A DNA stretch of 64,000 bases, taken from assembly GCF_011578285.1 (NCBI RefSeq), contig NZ_CP049916.1, positions 2,232,001 to 2,296,000 of the forward strand. Direction: 5' to 3'. Below the pieces are notes generated by a model. That model was not told the DNA's origin. It saw nothing but the letters and a program-made list of their open reading frames with translations, and did no database searches. Both the position numbers and the translations under genes were made by a program. This DNA comes from Acinetobacter lanii (GTDB lineage Bacteria > Pseudomonadota > Gammaproteobacteria > Pseudomonadales > Moraxellaceae). Within the stretch, counting starts at the first letter, position 1. Every line of letters starts with the position of its first letter. This document shows, piece by piece, positions 36,634 to 44,594 of the stretch.

Positions 36634-37476
36634 TTAGCGAGAAGCGATTGATAAATAAATCTCAGCCTGCATATATAACTTGGCATAGCCTGAAATCAGA
36701 ATGCGATTGTCTTCGAGCAATTTACAATACAACTTTCCACCACGCGCTGAACTTTGAAATCCAATCAATTCATTTTTACCCAATTGCCCTGCCCAAAAAG
36801 GCGCTAAACCAGTATGCATAGAGCCTGTAACTGGGTCTTCATCAATGCCTTTATGCGGAGCAAAATATCGCGCCACATAATCATAGTCTTTAGACTCAGC
36901 CGTGATGGTCACATCCAAAGCATCCGATGCAGTTAGGGCTGTACTCAGCGCATACTGCTGTGCAATCTCTCGAATGACATTTAAATTCGGCACTGCTTCA
37001 ATCACATCTTGCTCATGTTCACACACCAAGATATACGCTTGTTCATTGGCATATACGGCCTTAAAAGGTCGATCAATCACTTGATTCAGTAACGACGGAT
37101 AATCTTTGACTGGCTTCGGTAGGCGGGTTGGAAAATTCATTTCGATTTTGCCGTCTTCAGCTTGATTCATGGTAAAAATGCCTAAATTTTTAACATGAAA
37201 TTTAATCTGTTGCGCTTGGGTATAGTCTTTAAATAAGACAAAAGCACTGGCTAATGTAGCATGACCACAAAAGTCCACTTCGACTTGCGGGGTAAACCAC
37301 CGGATTTCATAATTTTCGGCATCAATCACTTTTACAAATGCGGTTTCAGCCAAATTATTTTCGAGCGCAATATTTTGCATCAAAGACACATCAAGCCAAT
37401 CATTGCTGACAATCACTGCCGCAGGATTGCCCTTAAACAGTTCTGTTGTAAAAGCGTCGACTTGATACATCTTCAT
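36634..37476 (-). CDS. PhzF-family epimerase/isomerase-like protein
   Basis: A 280-residue protein of the PhzF family (diaminopimelate-epimerase fold). Diagnostic stretches are YQVDAFTTELFKGNPAAV, NNLAETAFV (with the catalytic Glu equivalent), RWFTPQVEVDFCGHATLASA and DEDPVTGSMHTGLAPFW. In phenazine producers PhzF isomerises a DHHA intermediate, but most relatives, including YddE, have unknown substrates, and no other phenazine gene is here. The start at ATG 37476 (MKMYQVDAF) has GGAG six bases upstream; the frame extends four codons further to ATG 37488. Confidence 0.88.
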   Translation of the reverse strand: MKMYQVDAFTTELFKGNPAAVIVSNDWLDVSLMQNIALENNLAETAFVKVIDAENYEIRWFTPQVEVDFCGHATLASAFVLFKDYTQAQQIKFHVKNLGIFTMNQAEDGKIEMNFPTRLPKPVKDYPSLLNQVIDRPFKAVYANEQAYILVCEHEQDVIEAVPNLNVIREIAQQYALSTALTASDALDVTITAESKDYDYVARYFAPHKGIDEDPVTGSMHTGLAPFWAGQLGKNELIGFQSSARGGKLYCKLLEDNRILISGYAKLYMQAEIYLSIASR

Positions 37477-37669
37477 AGCATTCTCCATCGTGAGATTTAT
37501 TTAATAATTGGTTGATAAAGCGCTGATTTTTAAATCGCTTATTGTTTAAATTAACATGATTTAAATCGCATCATTGAGATGCGTTTCAAGATTTGATGAT
37601 ATTTATTGCATTTGTAGTTTTCAAAAAATATCCCTGCAAAATTATCCTTATATTGAATTGTATTGTTAA

Positions 37670-37884
37670 TAGAGCTGTTTCAAAAATCAAAAAAATGATC
37701 ATAGAACCACGATCTAAAGGATCAATGAAATTTCCTACTCTGTCTGTGAGAAAGTAGGGATAAAGGTATTTTAATCTAAAAACAACCTCTCCTTTATGAA
37801 GCCTGCTTCTCATCTCCTAAAAGGAGAGGGAATCTCCATGATTAAATTTTAATAGGATAAAAATTGATTTATGAAAGACGTTTA
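37670..37884 (-). repeat. Short inverted-repeat element, degenerate copy C
   Basis: Same orientation as copy B but strongly diverged. Recognisable parts are the left end (TAGAGCTGTTTCAAAAATC against TAGATCTCTTGCAAAAGTC), a central AGAAAGTAGGGAT-like stretch, the hairpin arm AAAGGAGAGGGAA at 37819-37833, and the right end AAAATTGATTTATGAAAGACG. It looks like an old, decayed insertion. Confidence 0.6.
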
Positions 37885-37940
37885 ATGTTGATCAACGCTT
37901 ATCTCCAAAATCTTTATTTCAACCCCTAAACCCCAGACAC

Positions 37941-37964
37941 AATAAAGCCCTCGAATTGAGGGCT
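37941..37964 (-). terminator. Probable intrinsic terminator
   Basis: AGCCCTC/GAGGGCT stem. On the minus strand it is followed by TTTATT, so it could end the transcript of the Gln/Asn-rich gene, 140 nt after its stop. Confidence 0.55.
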
Positions 37965-38102
37965 GGTTGAATGGTCGGGTGAACAAAATCTTCCTCCGTC
38001 GGTATCTGTATCTCTTCACATCAACATCATGATGTTCTTTTGGTTTCAGCTAACATGCATTTAAACAACGTTTATTAAAACCGCGTAGATGCAGATAAAA
38101 GA

Positions 38103-38330
38103 TTAACGCTGTTGATTTTGTTTTTGCTGATCTTGTTGCTGTTTTTGTTGATCAGACTGCTGTTGTTGCTGACGTTGATTGTCATTTTGCTGATTGTGTT
38201 GATTTTGCTGACGCTGATCATCACGTTGCGGATTTTGTTGCTGTTGTTGGCGTTGCTGATCAGATTGTTGTTGCTGCTGATTATGTTGTTGGTTTTGTTG
38301 ATTCGATTGATTCTGTTGTTGATTACTCAT
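38103..38330 (-). CDS. Gln/Asn-rich low-complexity miniprotein
   Basis: A 75-residue protein made almost only of Gln, Asn, Asp, Ser, Arg, Lys and His; it starts MSNQQQNQSNQQNQQHNQ and has no hydrophobic core residue after Met1. Short units such as QQQQQSDQQ(R/K)QQQ recur twice (about 18-30 and 56-68), implying growth by internal duplication. A strong ribosome site, ATGGAGAATTGAA, lies directly before the ATG, and a minus-strand terminator follows, so translation is likely. It must be disordered. I do not recognise a family. Upstream, 38343-38358 forms the hairpin CGCTA/TAGCG in the leader. Confidence 0.6.
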   Translation of the reverse strand: MSNQQQNQSNQQNQQHNQQQQQSDQQRQQQQQNPQRDDQRQQNQHNQQNDNQRQQQQQSDQQKQQQDQQKQNQQR

Positions 38331-38780
38331 TTCAATTCTCCATCGCTAAAGCATTAGCGTGACAAAAGTTGCGTAGTAAAAATTACCTGATAAAAATAGT
38401 TGAATCTTGTTATACCGTTTAACGCTGTTGCGCTAACCGATACATCGAACATACGCCATTTTTTTCGCGGGGAAAGTCCAAAGCTGTTTCAAGATAATGC
38501 AATGTAACCCTAGGTCAAATTTTTATCTTAAGAATCAATAGCGTTAAATTTTGCCTATTACTTTAAACACCAAAGCATCAAAAACCTTAACTTACACTTA
38601 CAAACTATTAAGCTAAATAATTGAATTTATTATATTCCCAATCGAAAAGTAAATCTTAAAACATGAAAAGCCTACATGCAGCAGACTTTTCAAACTATTC
38701 AAAATCTATTTACAATCATGATTCGAATCAGTTAAACAGTCTTAAGCTTATCTGCGTAGACGTCTTGTCTCGCTTCTGAC
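38331..38780. other. Intergenic region upstream of the Gln/Asn-rich gene
   Basis: About 450 bp of A+T-rich DNA, containing the promoter of the Gln/Asn-rich gene and the 3' flank of icd. No gene, RNA or convincing terminator was seen. Confidence 0.5.
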
Positions 38781-40037
38781 TTAATCCTGCATATGCTCAA
38801 TAATCGCTTGCCCAAACTGTGAACAACTGAGCAGGGTTGCACCCGTCATCAAACGCTCAAAGTCATAGGTCACGGTTTTGGTTTCAATTGCCCCTGCAAT
38901 GCCCTTAATGATCAGATCGGCCGCATCCGTCCAGCCCATATCACGTAGCATCATTTCCGCAGACAAAATAATCGAACCGGGATTGACTTTATCTTGCCCT
39001 GCATATTTTGGGGCTGTGCCATGAGTGGCTTCATATACCGCAATCGCCCCGCCGATATTGGCACCCGGTGCAATGCCAATGCCCCCGACTTCGGCGGCTA
39101 GAGCATCCGAAATATAATCGCCATTGAGGTTTAAGGTCGCAATCACAGAATAGTCCGACGGACGCATCAAGATCTGCTGTAAAAACGCATCGGCAATCAC
39201 ATCCTTAATCACGATCTCTTGACCATTTTTGGGATTTTTAATGCTGACCCAAGGTCCACCATCGATAAGCTGACCGCCAAACCGTTCTAACGCCACTTCA
39301 TAGCCCCATTCTTTAAAGGCACCTTCGGTGTACTTCATGATATTGCCTTTATGCACCAAAGTCACATTGGGACGATTGTTATCGATGGCAAATTGTATCG
39401 CCTTTCGCACAAGCCGTTGTGTACCCTCTTTCGATACGGGTTTGATGCCAATTCCGCAATTTTCTTCAAAGCGAATTTGCGTCACACCCATTTCTTCTTT
39501 TAAGAATTTAATGATTTTTTTGGCATCCTCTGAATCCGCTTTCCACTCAATGCCGGCATAAATGTCTTCTGAATTTTCACGGAAGATCACCATATCGGTT
39601 TTTTCCGGATGCTGAACGGGAGATGGAACGCCTTTAAACCAACGTACAGGTCGCACACAGACATACAAATCCAGTTCTTGGCGTAACGCAACATTGAGTG
39701 AACGAATCCCGCCACCCACTGGTGTGGTCAGTGGACCCTTAATCGAAACGATAAACTCGCGGAGTGCCTCATAGGTTTCGTCCGGCATATAACTGCCATA
39801 GATGGTATTGGCTTTTTCGCCTGCGTAAACTTCCATCCAAATGATTGAGCGTTTAGCACCATAAGCTTGATGCACGGCTGCATCGACCACAGTTTTCATC
39901 ACCGGTGTGATATCAACACCAATCCCGTCTCCCTCAATAAATGGAATGATCGGATGATTTGGGACATTTAAAGATAAATCTGCATTGACCGTAATTTTAC
40001 TGCCATCGACCGGCACCACAATTTTCTGATAGGTCAT
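38781..40037 (-). CDS. icd: NADP-dependent isocitrate dehydrogenase
   Basis: TCA-cycle enzyme oxidising isocitrate to 2-oxoglutarate. The 418 residues match the dimeric E. coli type. [17 protein letters not shown] opens the fold; [20 protein letters not shown] holds the phosphorylatable serine and substrate arginines; [15 protein letters not shown] and [19 protein letters not shown] (NADP site) follow. It stands alone with about 275 bp of upstream DNA. Acinetobacter species often have a second, monomeric isocitrate dehydrogenase; this is the other type. Confidence 0.96.
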   Translation of the reverse strand: MTYQKIVVPVDGSKITVNADLSLNVPNHPIIPFIEGDGIGVDITPVMKTVVDAAVHQAYGAKRSIIWMEVYAGEKANTIYGSYMPDETYEALREFIVSIKGPLTTPVGGGIRSLNVALRQELDLYVCVRPVRWFKGVPSPVQHPEKTDMVIFRENSEDIYAGIEWKADSEDAKKIIKFLKEEMGVTQIRFEENCGIGIKPVSKEGTQRLVRKAIQFAIDNNRPNVTLVHKGNIMKYTEGAFKEWGYEVALERFGGQLIDGGPWVSIKNPKNGQEIVIKDVIADAFLQQILMRPSDYSVIATLNLNGDYISDALAAEVGGIGIAPGANIGGAIAVYEATHGTAPKYAGQDKVNPGSIILSAEMMLRDMGWTDAADLIIKGIAGAIETKTVTYDFERLMTGATLLSCSQFGQAIIEHMQD

Positions 40038-40312
40038 ATTGTATGCGCTCCTTGTTGTTGTTATTTCCTGCTGTTTAAATAATAATCACCATTCAGGCAA
40101 TTTTCACAGTGTTTCTTATCGCATAATATTCGAATTGGAAATGGCTATTGTTGCGATTTATATGAGGAATTGATGTATTTCACCCTTAAATAAAACTTCA
40201 TCTTATTTCCTCTGATTCTTATCTATTCAAAACACTCTTTTTTAAAAATGACCATTCTCAGATAAAACACATTAGCGATGTAAAAGTAAAACGGTTAACC
40301 ATCGGAGGTCTA

Positions 40313-40597
40313 ATGAATCGCATAAATGAAATTAAATGGGTGATGACCTGTCCAGCCTATCCTGAACAGTACGATGCGTTTTGTCAGAGCAAACAGGTGG
40401 GCTACCTCAGATTACGTCATGGTTGTTTTAGTGTGGAATATCCAAATGCCGGTGGTGAACGGATTTACTACGCAGAAAACCTCAATGCGGATGGATGCTT
40501 TGATGACGATGAAAGAGCGCATTTCTTAAACATAGCTAGACAAGTGATCGCGATGAAGCTTGCTGAAAAGGACAAGTCAGTGAACCTTGCAGATTAA
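40313..40597 (+). CDS. Small protein of unknown function
   Basis: A 94-residue protein I do not recognise. It has a strong GGAGG ribosome site five bases before ATG 40313. The sequence is polar and mixed, with two cysteines in the first 35 residues (VMTCPAYPEQYDAFCQSK), an aromatic-rich middle (LRLRHGCFSVEYPNAGGERIYY), and an acidic DGCFDDDERAHF before a C-terminal helix. No membrane helix or signal peptide. Composition matches the neighbours. It is probably a lineage-specific cytosolic protein. Confidence 0.68.
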   Translation: MNRINEIKWVMTCPAYPEQYDAFCQSKQVGYLRLRHGCFSVEYPNAGGERIYYAENLNADGCFDDDERAHFLNIARQVIAMKLAEKDKSVNLAD

Positions 40598-40775
40598 TGC
40601 AGTTCAATCCAAAAAACTCAATCAACTCATTTGAATTGAACACGCTCCATTTTATGGGCTTGTTCAATCAGGTGAAATCAAACACCCCATATTTGAGTTT
40701 TAAATCGAAGAGCTTTGCTATAGTCACCATGTTCAGCCTAAAGTCGAAGACCATCAGGTAGAAGCATGATACAAT

Positions 40776-40799
40776 AGCCCGCATATAGTGGGCTTTTTC
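40776..40799 (+). terminator. Terminator-like hairpin upstream of rluE
   Basis: AGCCC-gcatatagt-GGGCTTTTTCTTTT with a good T run. It may end transcripts from the small gene at 40313 or a short RNA starting near 40720. Confidence 0.55.
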
Positions 40800-40894
40800 T
40801 TTTACCCCTCCCTAGACTCTGTATTTAAACAGGTCATTTAATGGGTAATCAGACAACCACACAAAATTTTATTTAATTATATCAGTAGATTCCA

Positions 40895-41683
40895 GTGAAA
40901 ATAGTTATTCTCAATAAGCCATATGACGTTCTCTCCCAGTTCCGTAAAGACGAAGCTCACATGACGATGTCTGACTTCGTAGATGATCCAAGCTTGCGTT
41001 TAGCGGGTCGTCTCGATATGGACTCTGAAGGCTTGGTCTTTCTAACCGATCATGGTGGTTTGAATCAGTACATTACCAACCCTGCGAACAAAAAGTTCAA
41101 AACCTATGTAGTGCAAGTTGAAGGCGATTTCACTGAAGAAGCGCTTGAGCAACTCCGCAAAGGCGTTGAACTCAAAGATGGTATTACACTGCCTGCCAAA
41201 GCGAACAAAATTGAACAACCTGAATGGTTGTGGGATCGTGATCCTCCGGTTCGTTTCCGTGCATCTGTACCGACTTCATGGGTTGAAATTCAAATCTGTG
41301 AAGGGCGTAACCGCCAAGTGCGTCGTATGACCGCGGCTGTAGGTTTCCCGACTTTGCGTTTGATTCGTACCCGTATTGGTGCGATTGATTTGGTTCAGTT
41401 GCAATTGCAACCGGGTGAAACCAAAGAAATCGAACCTTTGCTATATCCTGACTTTCAAAACATTCCTGCGGAAGAACCTTACCGTTCACGTTCGTATGTG
41501 AAAAAACCGGGTGGTACTGGTGGTAAGCCTATGGTCCGTAAAAAGAAAGATGGGACTGTGAAAAAATCAGGCACCAAACGTATTTGGCAAATGGATGACA
41601 GTGAGAAACCGAAACGTCGTACCAATGGTACAACTCGTCCAAATGCTAAAGCACCTCGCGGGCGTGGACGTGGTCGCGGTTAA
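40895..41683 (+). CDS. rluE: 23S rRNA pseudouridine synthase RluE with basic C-terminal tail
   Basis: RsuA-family enzyme that makes pseudouridine in 23S rRNA (U2457 in E. coli). VILNKPYDVLSQF, the catalytic Asp motif AGRLDMDSEGLVFLTD, ITLPAKANKIEQPEWLWDRD and EGRNRQVRRMTAAVGFPTLR all follow RluE closely. The start is GTG at 40895, which gives the family's MKIVILNKPYDVL. After the catalytic domain (about 1-190) there is an extra, strongly basic tail of about 70 residues rich in Lys, Gly, Thr and Arg, ending RGRGRGRG; E. coli RluE lacks this. A terminator follows at 41699. Confidence 0.9.
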   Translation: MKIVILNKPYDVLSQFRKDEAHMTMSDFVDDPSLRLAGRLDMDSEGLVFLTDHGGLNQYITNPANKKFKTYVVQVEGDFTEEALEQLRKGVELKDGITLPAKANKIEQPEWLWDRDPPVRFRASVPTSWVEIQICEGRNRQVRRMTAAVGFPTLRLIRTRIGAIDLVQLQLQPGETKEIEPLLYPDFQNIPAEEPYRSRSYVKKPGGTGGKPMVRKKKDGTVKKSGTKRIWQMDDSEKPKRRTNGTTRPNAKAPRGRGRGRG

Positions 41684-41698
41684 TCCGATGTAATATAT

Positions 41699-41725
41699 AA
41701 AAAACCCACTAATGTGGGTTTTTTT
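41699..41725 (+). terminator. Intrinsic terminator after rluE
   Basis: AAAAAACCCACT/AATGTGGGTTTTTTT stem-loop. It marks the left edge of the A+T-rich insert. Confidence 0.88.
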
Positions 41726-41811
41726 ATGTTTATAAATCTATGATAATATTGTGTTTTATGATATTTATAATTCTTTATTGATATAAAAATTTTAAAATTT
41801 GGGGGAATAAA

Positions 41812-44556
41812 ATGGCTACTATGAAATTTAAAGATTTGGTTGAAAAGGAACTACAGAATAAAAAAAGATCTGTTAAAGATTTAGTGAATTATGTTGGTAA
41901 AACTCCAATGTCTCATCCAAATTATAGTATTTTCCTTGGTGCAGGTGCCTCCGTAACGTCGGGTATAAATAGTGGTGGTCACTTAGTTCATAATTGGAGA
42001 AAAGAAATTTATGAACAATATTGTGGTGACTATTATTCAAAAAATATTGAACATAATGCTGAATTGCTCAATGAAGATGATGCTAAAGATAGAGCTATCA
42101 ACTACTTAATTAGAGAACAAGGTCATTGGTACAATCCTCAAAATGAATATTCATCGCTTTTTGAAAGAAAATTTGATCTACCATCGCAACGCCGTAGATT
42201 TGTCGAAAGCTTAGTCGATGAAAAACTACCTTCTATAGGTTATTTACACTTAATAACTTTAATAAATAATTCTTACTTTAATACAATTTTTACTACTAAT
42301 TTTGACGATTTAATTAATGAAGCATTTTATCAATTTTCAAATACAAGACCTTTGATTTGTGCCCATGACTCTGCTGTTGGAAGTGTATCTGTAATATCGA
42401 AAAGACCCAAAATCATTAAATTACATGGTGATTATTTGTATGATGATATAAAAAATACAATTAAAGAAACCGAATCATTAGAACAAAATATAAAGGAAAA
42501 ATTTATTGAGTTCACAAAGGACAATGGATTAATTATTGTTGGATATTCTGGACAAGATCGCTCAATTTTAGATGTACTAAACTATTTATTACAACAAGAA
42601 GAATATTTAAAAAATGGACTATATTGGTGCTTTAGAGCCGATGATGAGATTAATCATGAAGTTAGAAAAATTCTATGGCGCGATAAAGTCTATTGCGTAG
42701 AAATCGATGGTTTTGATGAATTATTTACTGAATTTTGTCATCATGTAAATGTTAAGCCTAATCTTATAGATTCAGCTACTGATTCAAAACGTGAAAAATG
42801 TATTAAAAAATTCATAACAGACTACGAAACTTCAGATATAAAAAATATTCTAATTAAGGATTTCATTGAAGAAGTATCAACTGCTAGAAATAACCAGAAC
42901 ATTTCTGATTTAATTAGACAATTAAATGAAAATACCAACTCTCATATATCACAAGAAAACTTTAAAAACCTATTAGAAGTTGAACAATTAATAAGCAAAT
43001 TAGATTATGATAAAGCTTTAGAAAAAATCAATTTTGAATTAAAAAATATAAATGACAAAGAAATTGAAGAAAGTTATATCTCACTAAAAATTAGAGTTCT
43101 AAAATTACAAAAGAAAGATCGACTAGCTATTGAAATAATTGAAAATTTAATTGAAAGTGATCCTTATAATCCTAAATTCTACCAATGGAAACTCAATTTC
43201 ATTAACAACATTGAAGAACGTATTAATTATTTATTTGATGTTAATAATAAGATTATAAACAATCAACATTTTAAAAATTTATTAGTAGAGGCCTTTATTT
43301 ACAATTTAGAAAATGACGAAATTAAAAATAATGTTGAATTTGAATATTGTGAAAAACTAATAAATGAAAGTATACAAATTTATCCGAGCTTGGATAATGA
43401 TGCATATGAATTAAAATACAAATTATTAAATATAAAAATTAATAAGCAATTATTTAAAGATAAAATTCAGAAAAATAAAATTGAACATGAGCTTAAGATA
43501 AATAGTGAAATTTCAAAAATAATTGAAACCATAACTTCAATCAATAAGTTTAACATTAATGCAATAAATTTAAAAAAAGAATACATCATGGATAAAAAAA
43601 ATATCACTTTAATTAATGATTTTATTTCAGATTTAGAATCTTACATAAGTAAATCACACAATGATAAAGCAAAAAAAATTATAGGTATAATTTCATCAAT
43701 TTACTTAAAATTAACTACCACAAACATAGCTTCATTTAAAGATAGTGATAAAATTAATTATTCTAAAATTGATGATTTCTTTTTTAATTATGCTGATGAT
43801 TTTACAAAAGAAGACAATTTTAAATTTTTATTAAATAAATTTAACTACTTCTATTCAAGAAATTTAGATTTAGATAATTTGGAAAGTGATTTAAATCAAA
43901 TCTTAGCATTAAAAGATAGTTTAGAATATATAAAATTAACTGTTTCAAATTTCACATCTTTTAGCATTAAAAATATTAATGAAACTCTTAAAAAATTCAT
44001 CGAAGAAAAGAAAAAAATCATCAAAATTGAAGATTATTATTATTGCCTTTCTGAAATAGAAAAATCTAATAAAAATTTTAATGATGCACTTTCACTTTTG
44101 CATAAAAGTTACAGCTCATCTGAAAAAGATTTAAACGGTTCAGAAATAATTTCATATACATATGCTTTATTACTTGCAGAAAAATATGAAGATTTGGATA
44201 AATTTATATCAAAATCTTCAAATATTATTAAAAAAATTGAAAAAGATGATAGACTAATAATCGAAATAAATACTTTAGTTGCGAAGAAATTAAATAGTTT
44301 TTTAACAGAGACCGACAAAGCAATATTGCAAACATATCTATCAAAACATTCTAATAACAAGAGAGTATTTATTTGTATTAATTCATTATTAGAAAAAAAT
44401 AATGAAGCTTTATTCCATATTAAAGAACAAATTAATTTAGATTATAGAGCATATTATGAATTTAAAGAATGGCCTAGTATTAATAAAATAATAAAACTCG
44501 AGATGGAAAAATACTATAACACTTTAAGTAACACTAATTTAGTTAATATCGCTTAA
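41812..44556 (+). CDS. SIR2-domain protein with helical-repeat C-terminus, probable anti-phage NADase
   Basis: A 914-residue protein. The SIR2-like domain (about 35-310) keeps the NAD-binding and catalytic marks: FLGAGASVTSG (41-51), TTNFDDL (161-167), KLHGDYLY (203-210, catalytic-type His205) and GYSGQDRS (244-251). The remaining 600 residues are helical and Lys/Glu/Asn-rich, with TPR-like helix pairs at about 390-460. I find no Walker A motif, so it is not an Avs5-type STAND protein. The layout resembles stand-alone defence-associated sirtuins (DSR), which deplete NAD on phage sensing. DNA is much richer in A+T, with many ATA and AGA codons, than the flanks, indicating transfer. A GGGGGA ribosome site precedes the ATG. 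Confidence 0.82.
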   Translation: MATMKFKDLVEKELQNKKRSVKDLVNYVGKTPMSHPNYSIFLGAGASVTSGINSGGHLVHNWRKEIYEQYCGDYYSKNIEHNAELLNEDDAKDRAINYLIREQGHWYNPQNEYSSLFERKFDLPSQRRRFVESLVDEKLPSIGYLHLITLINNSYFNTIFTTNFDDLINEAFYQFSNTRPLICAHDSAVGSVSVISKRPKIIKLHGDYLYDDIKNTIKETESLEQNIKEKFIEFTKDNGLIIVGYSGQDRSILDVLNYLLQQEEYLKNGLYWCFRADDEINHEVRKILWRDKVYCVEIDGFDELFTEFCHHVNVKPNLIDSATDSKREKCIKKFITDYETSDIKNILIKDFIEEVSTARNNQNISDLIRQLNENTNSHISQENFKNLLEVEQLISKLDYDKALEKINFELKNINDKEIEESYISLKIRVLKLQKKDRLAIEIIENLIESDPYNPKFYQWKLNFINNIEERINYLFDVNNKIINNQHFKNLLVEAFIYNLENDEIKNNVEFEYCEKLINESIQIYPSLDNDAYELKYKLLNIKINKQLFKDKIQKNKIEHELKINSEISKIIETITSINKFNINAINLKKEYIMDKKNITLINDFISDLESYISKSHNDKAKKIIGIISSIYLKLTTTNIASFKDSDKINYSKIDDFFFNYADDFTKEDNFKFLLNKFNYFYSRNLDLDNLESDLNQILALKDSLEYIKLTVSNFTSFSIKNINETLKKFIEEKKKIIKIEDYYYCLSEIEKSNKNFNDALSLLHKSYSSSEKDLNGSEIISYTYALLLAEKYEDLDKFISKSSNIIKKIEKDDRLIIEINTLVAKKLNSFLTETDKAILQTYLSKHSNNKRVFICINSLLEKNNEALFHIKEQINLDYRAYYEFKEWPSINKIIKLEMEKYYNTLSNTNLVNIA

Positions 44557-44587
44557 AAAAAACCGAAGCTTTAGCTTCGGTTTTTTT
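44557..44587. terminator. Bidirectional intrinsic terminator
   Basis: ACCGAAGC-ttta-GCTTCGGT with A8/T7 flanks, directly after the SIR2 stop and just before the convergent deaminase stop. Confidence 0.92.
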
Positions 44588-44594
44588 ATTTTAT

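Larger units (their letters stand above)
37477..38102. other. Long intergenic region with decayed repeat copy
   Basis: About 620 bp. It holds the phzF-like promoter area, a degenerate third copy of the inverted-repeat element (37670-37884) and a hairpin at 37941-37964 that would end the minus-strand transcript of the Gln/Asn-rich gene. No open frame here looks real. Confidence 0.6.

Noticed and set aside
38112..38357. Leu-rich open frame on the plus strand over the Gln/Asn-rich gene
   Set aside because: It is the complement of CAA/CAG repeats; it has no ribosome site, whereas the minus-strand frame does.
41812..44556. Avs5 (SIR2-STAND) or Thoeris ThsA identity for the SIR2 gene
   Set aside because: No Walker A/P-loop after the SIR2 domain, no SLOG-like domain, and no TIR-domain partner gene nearby.
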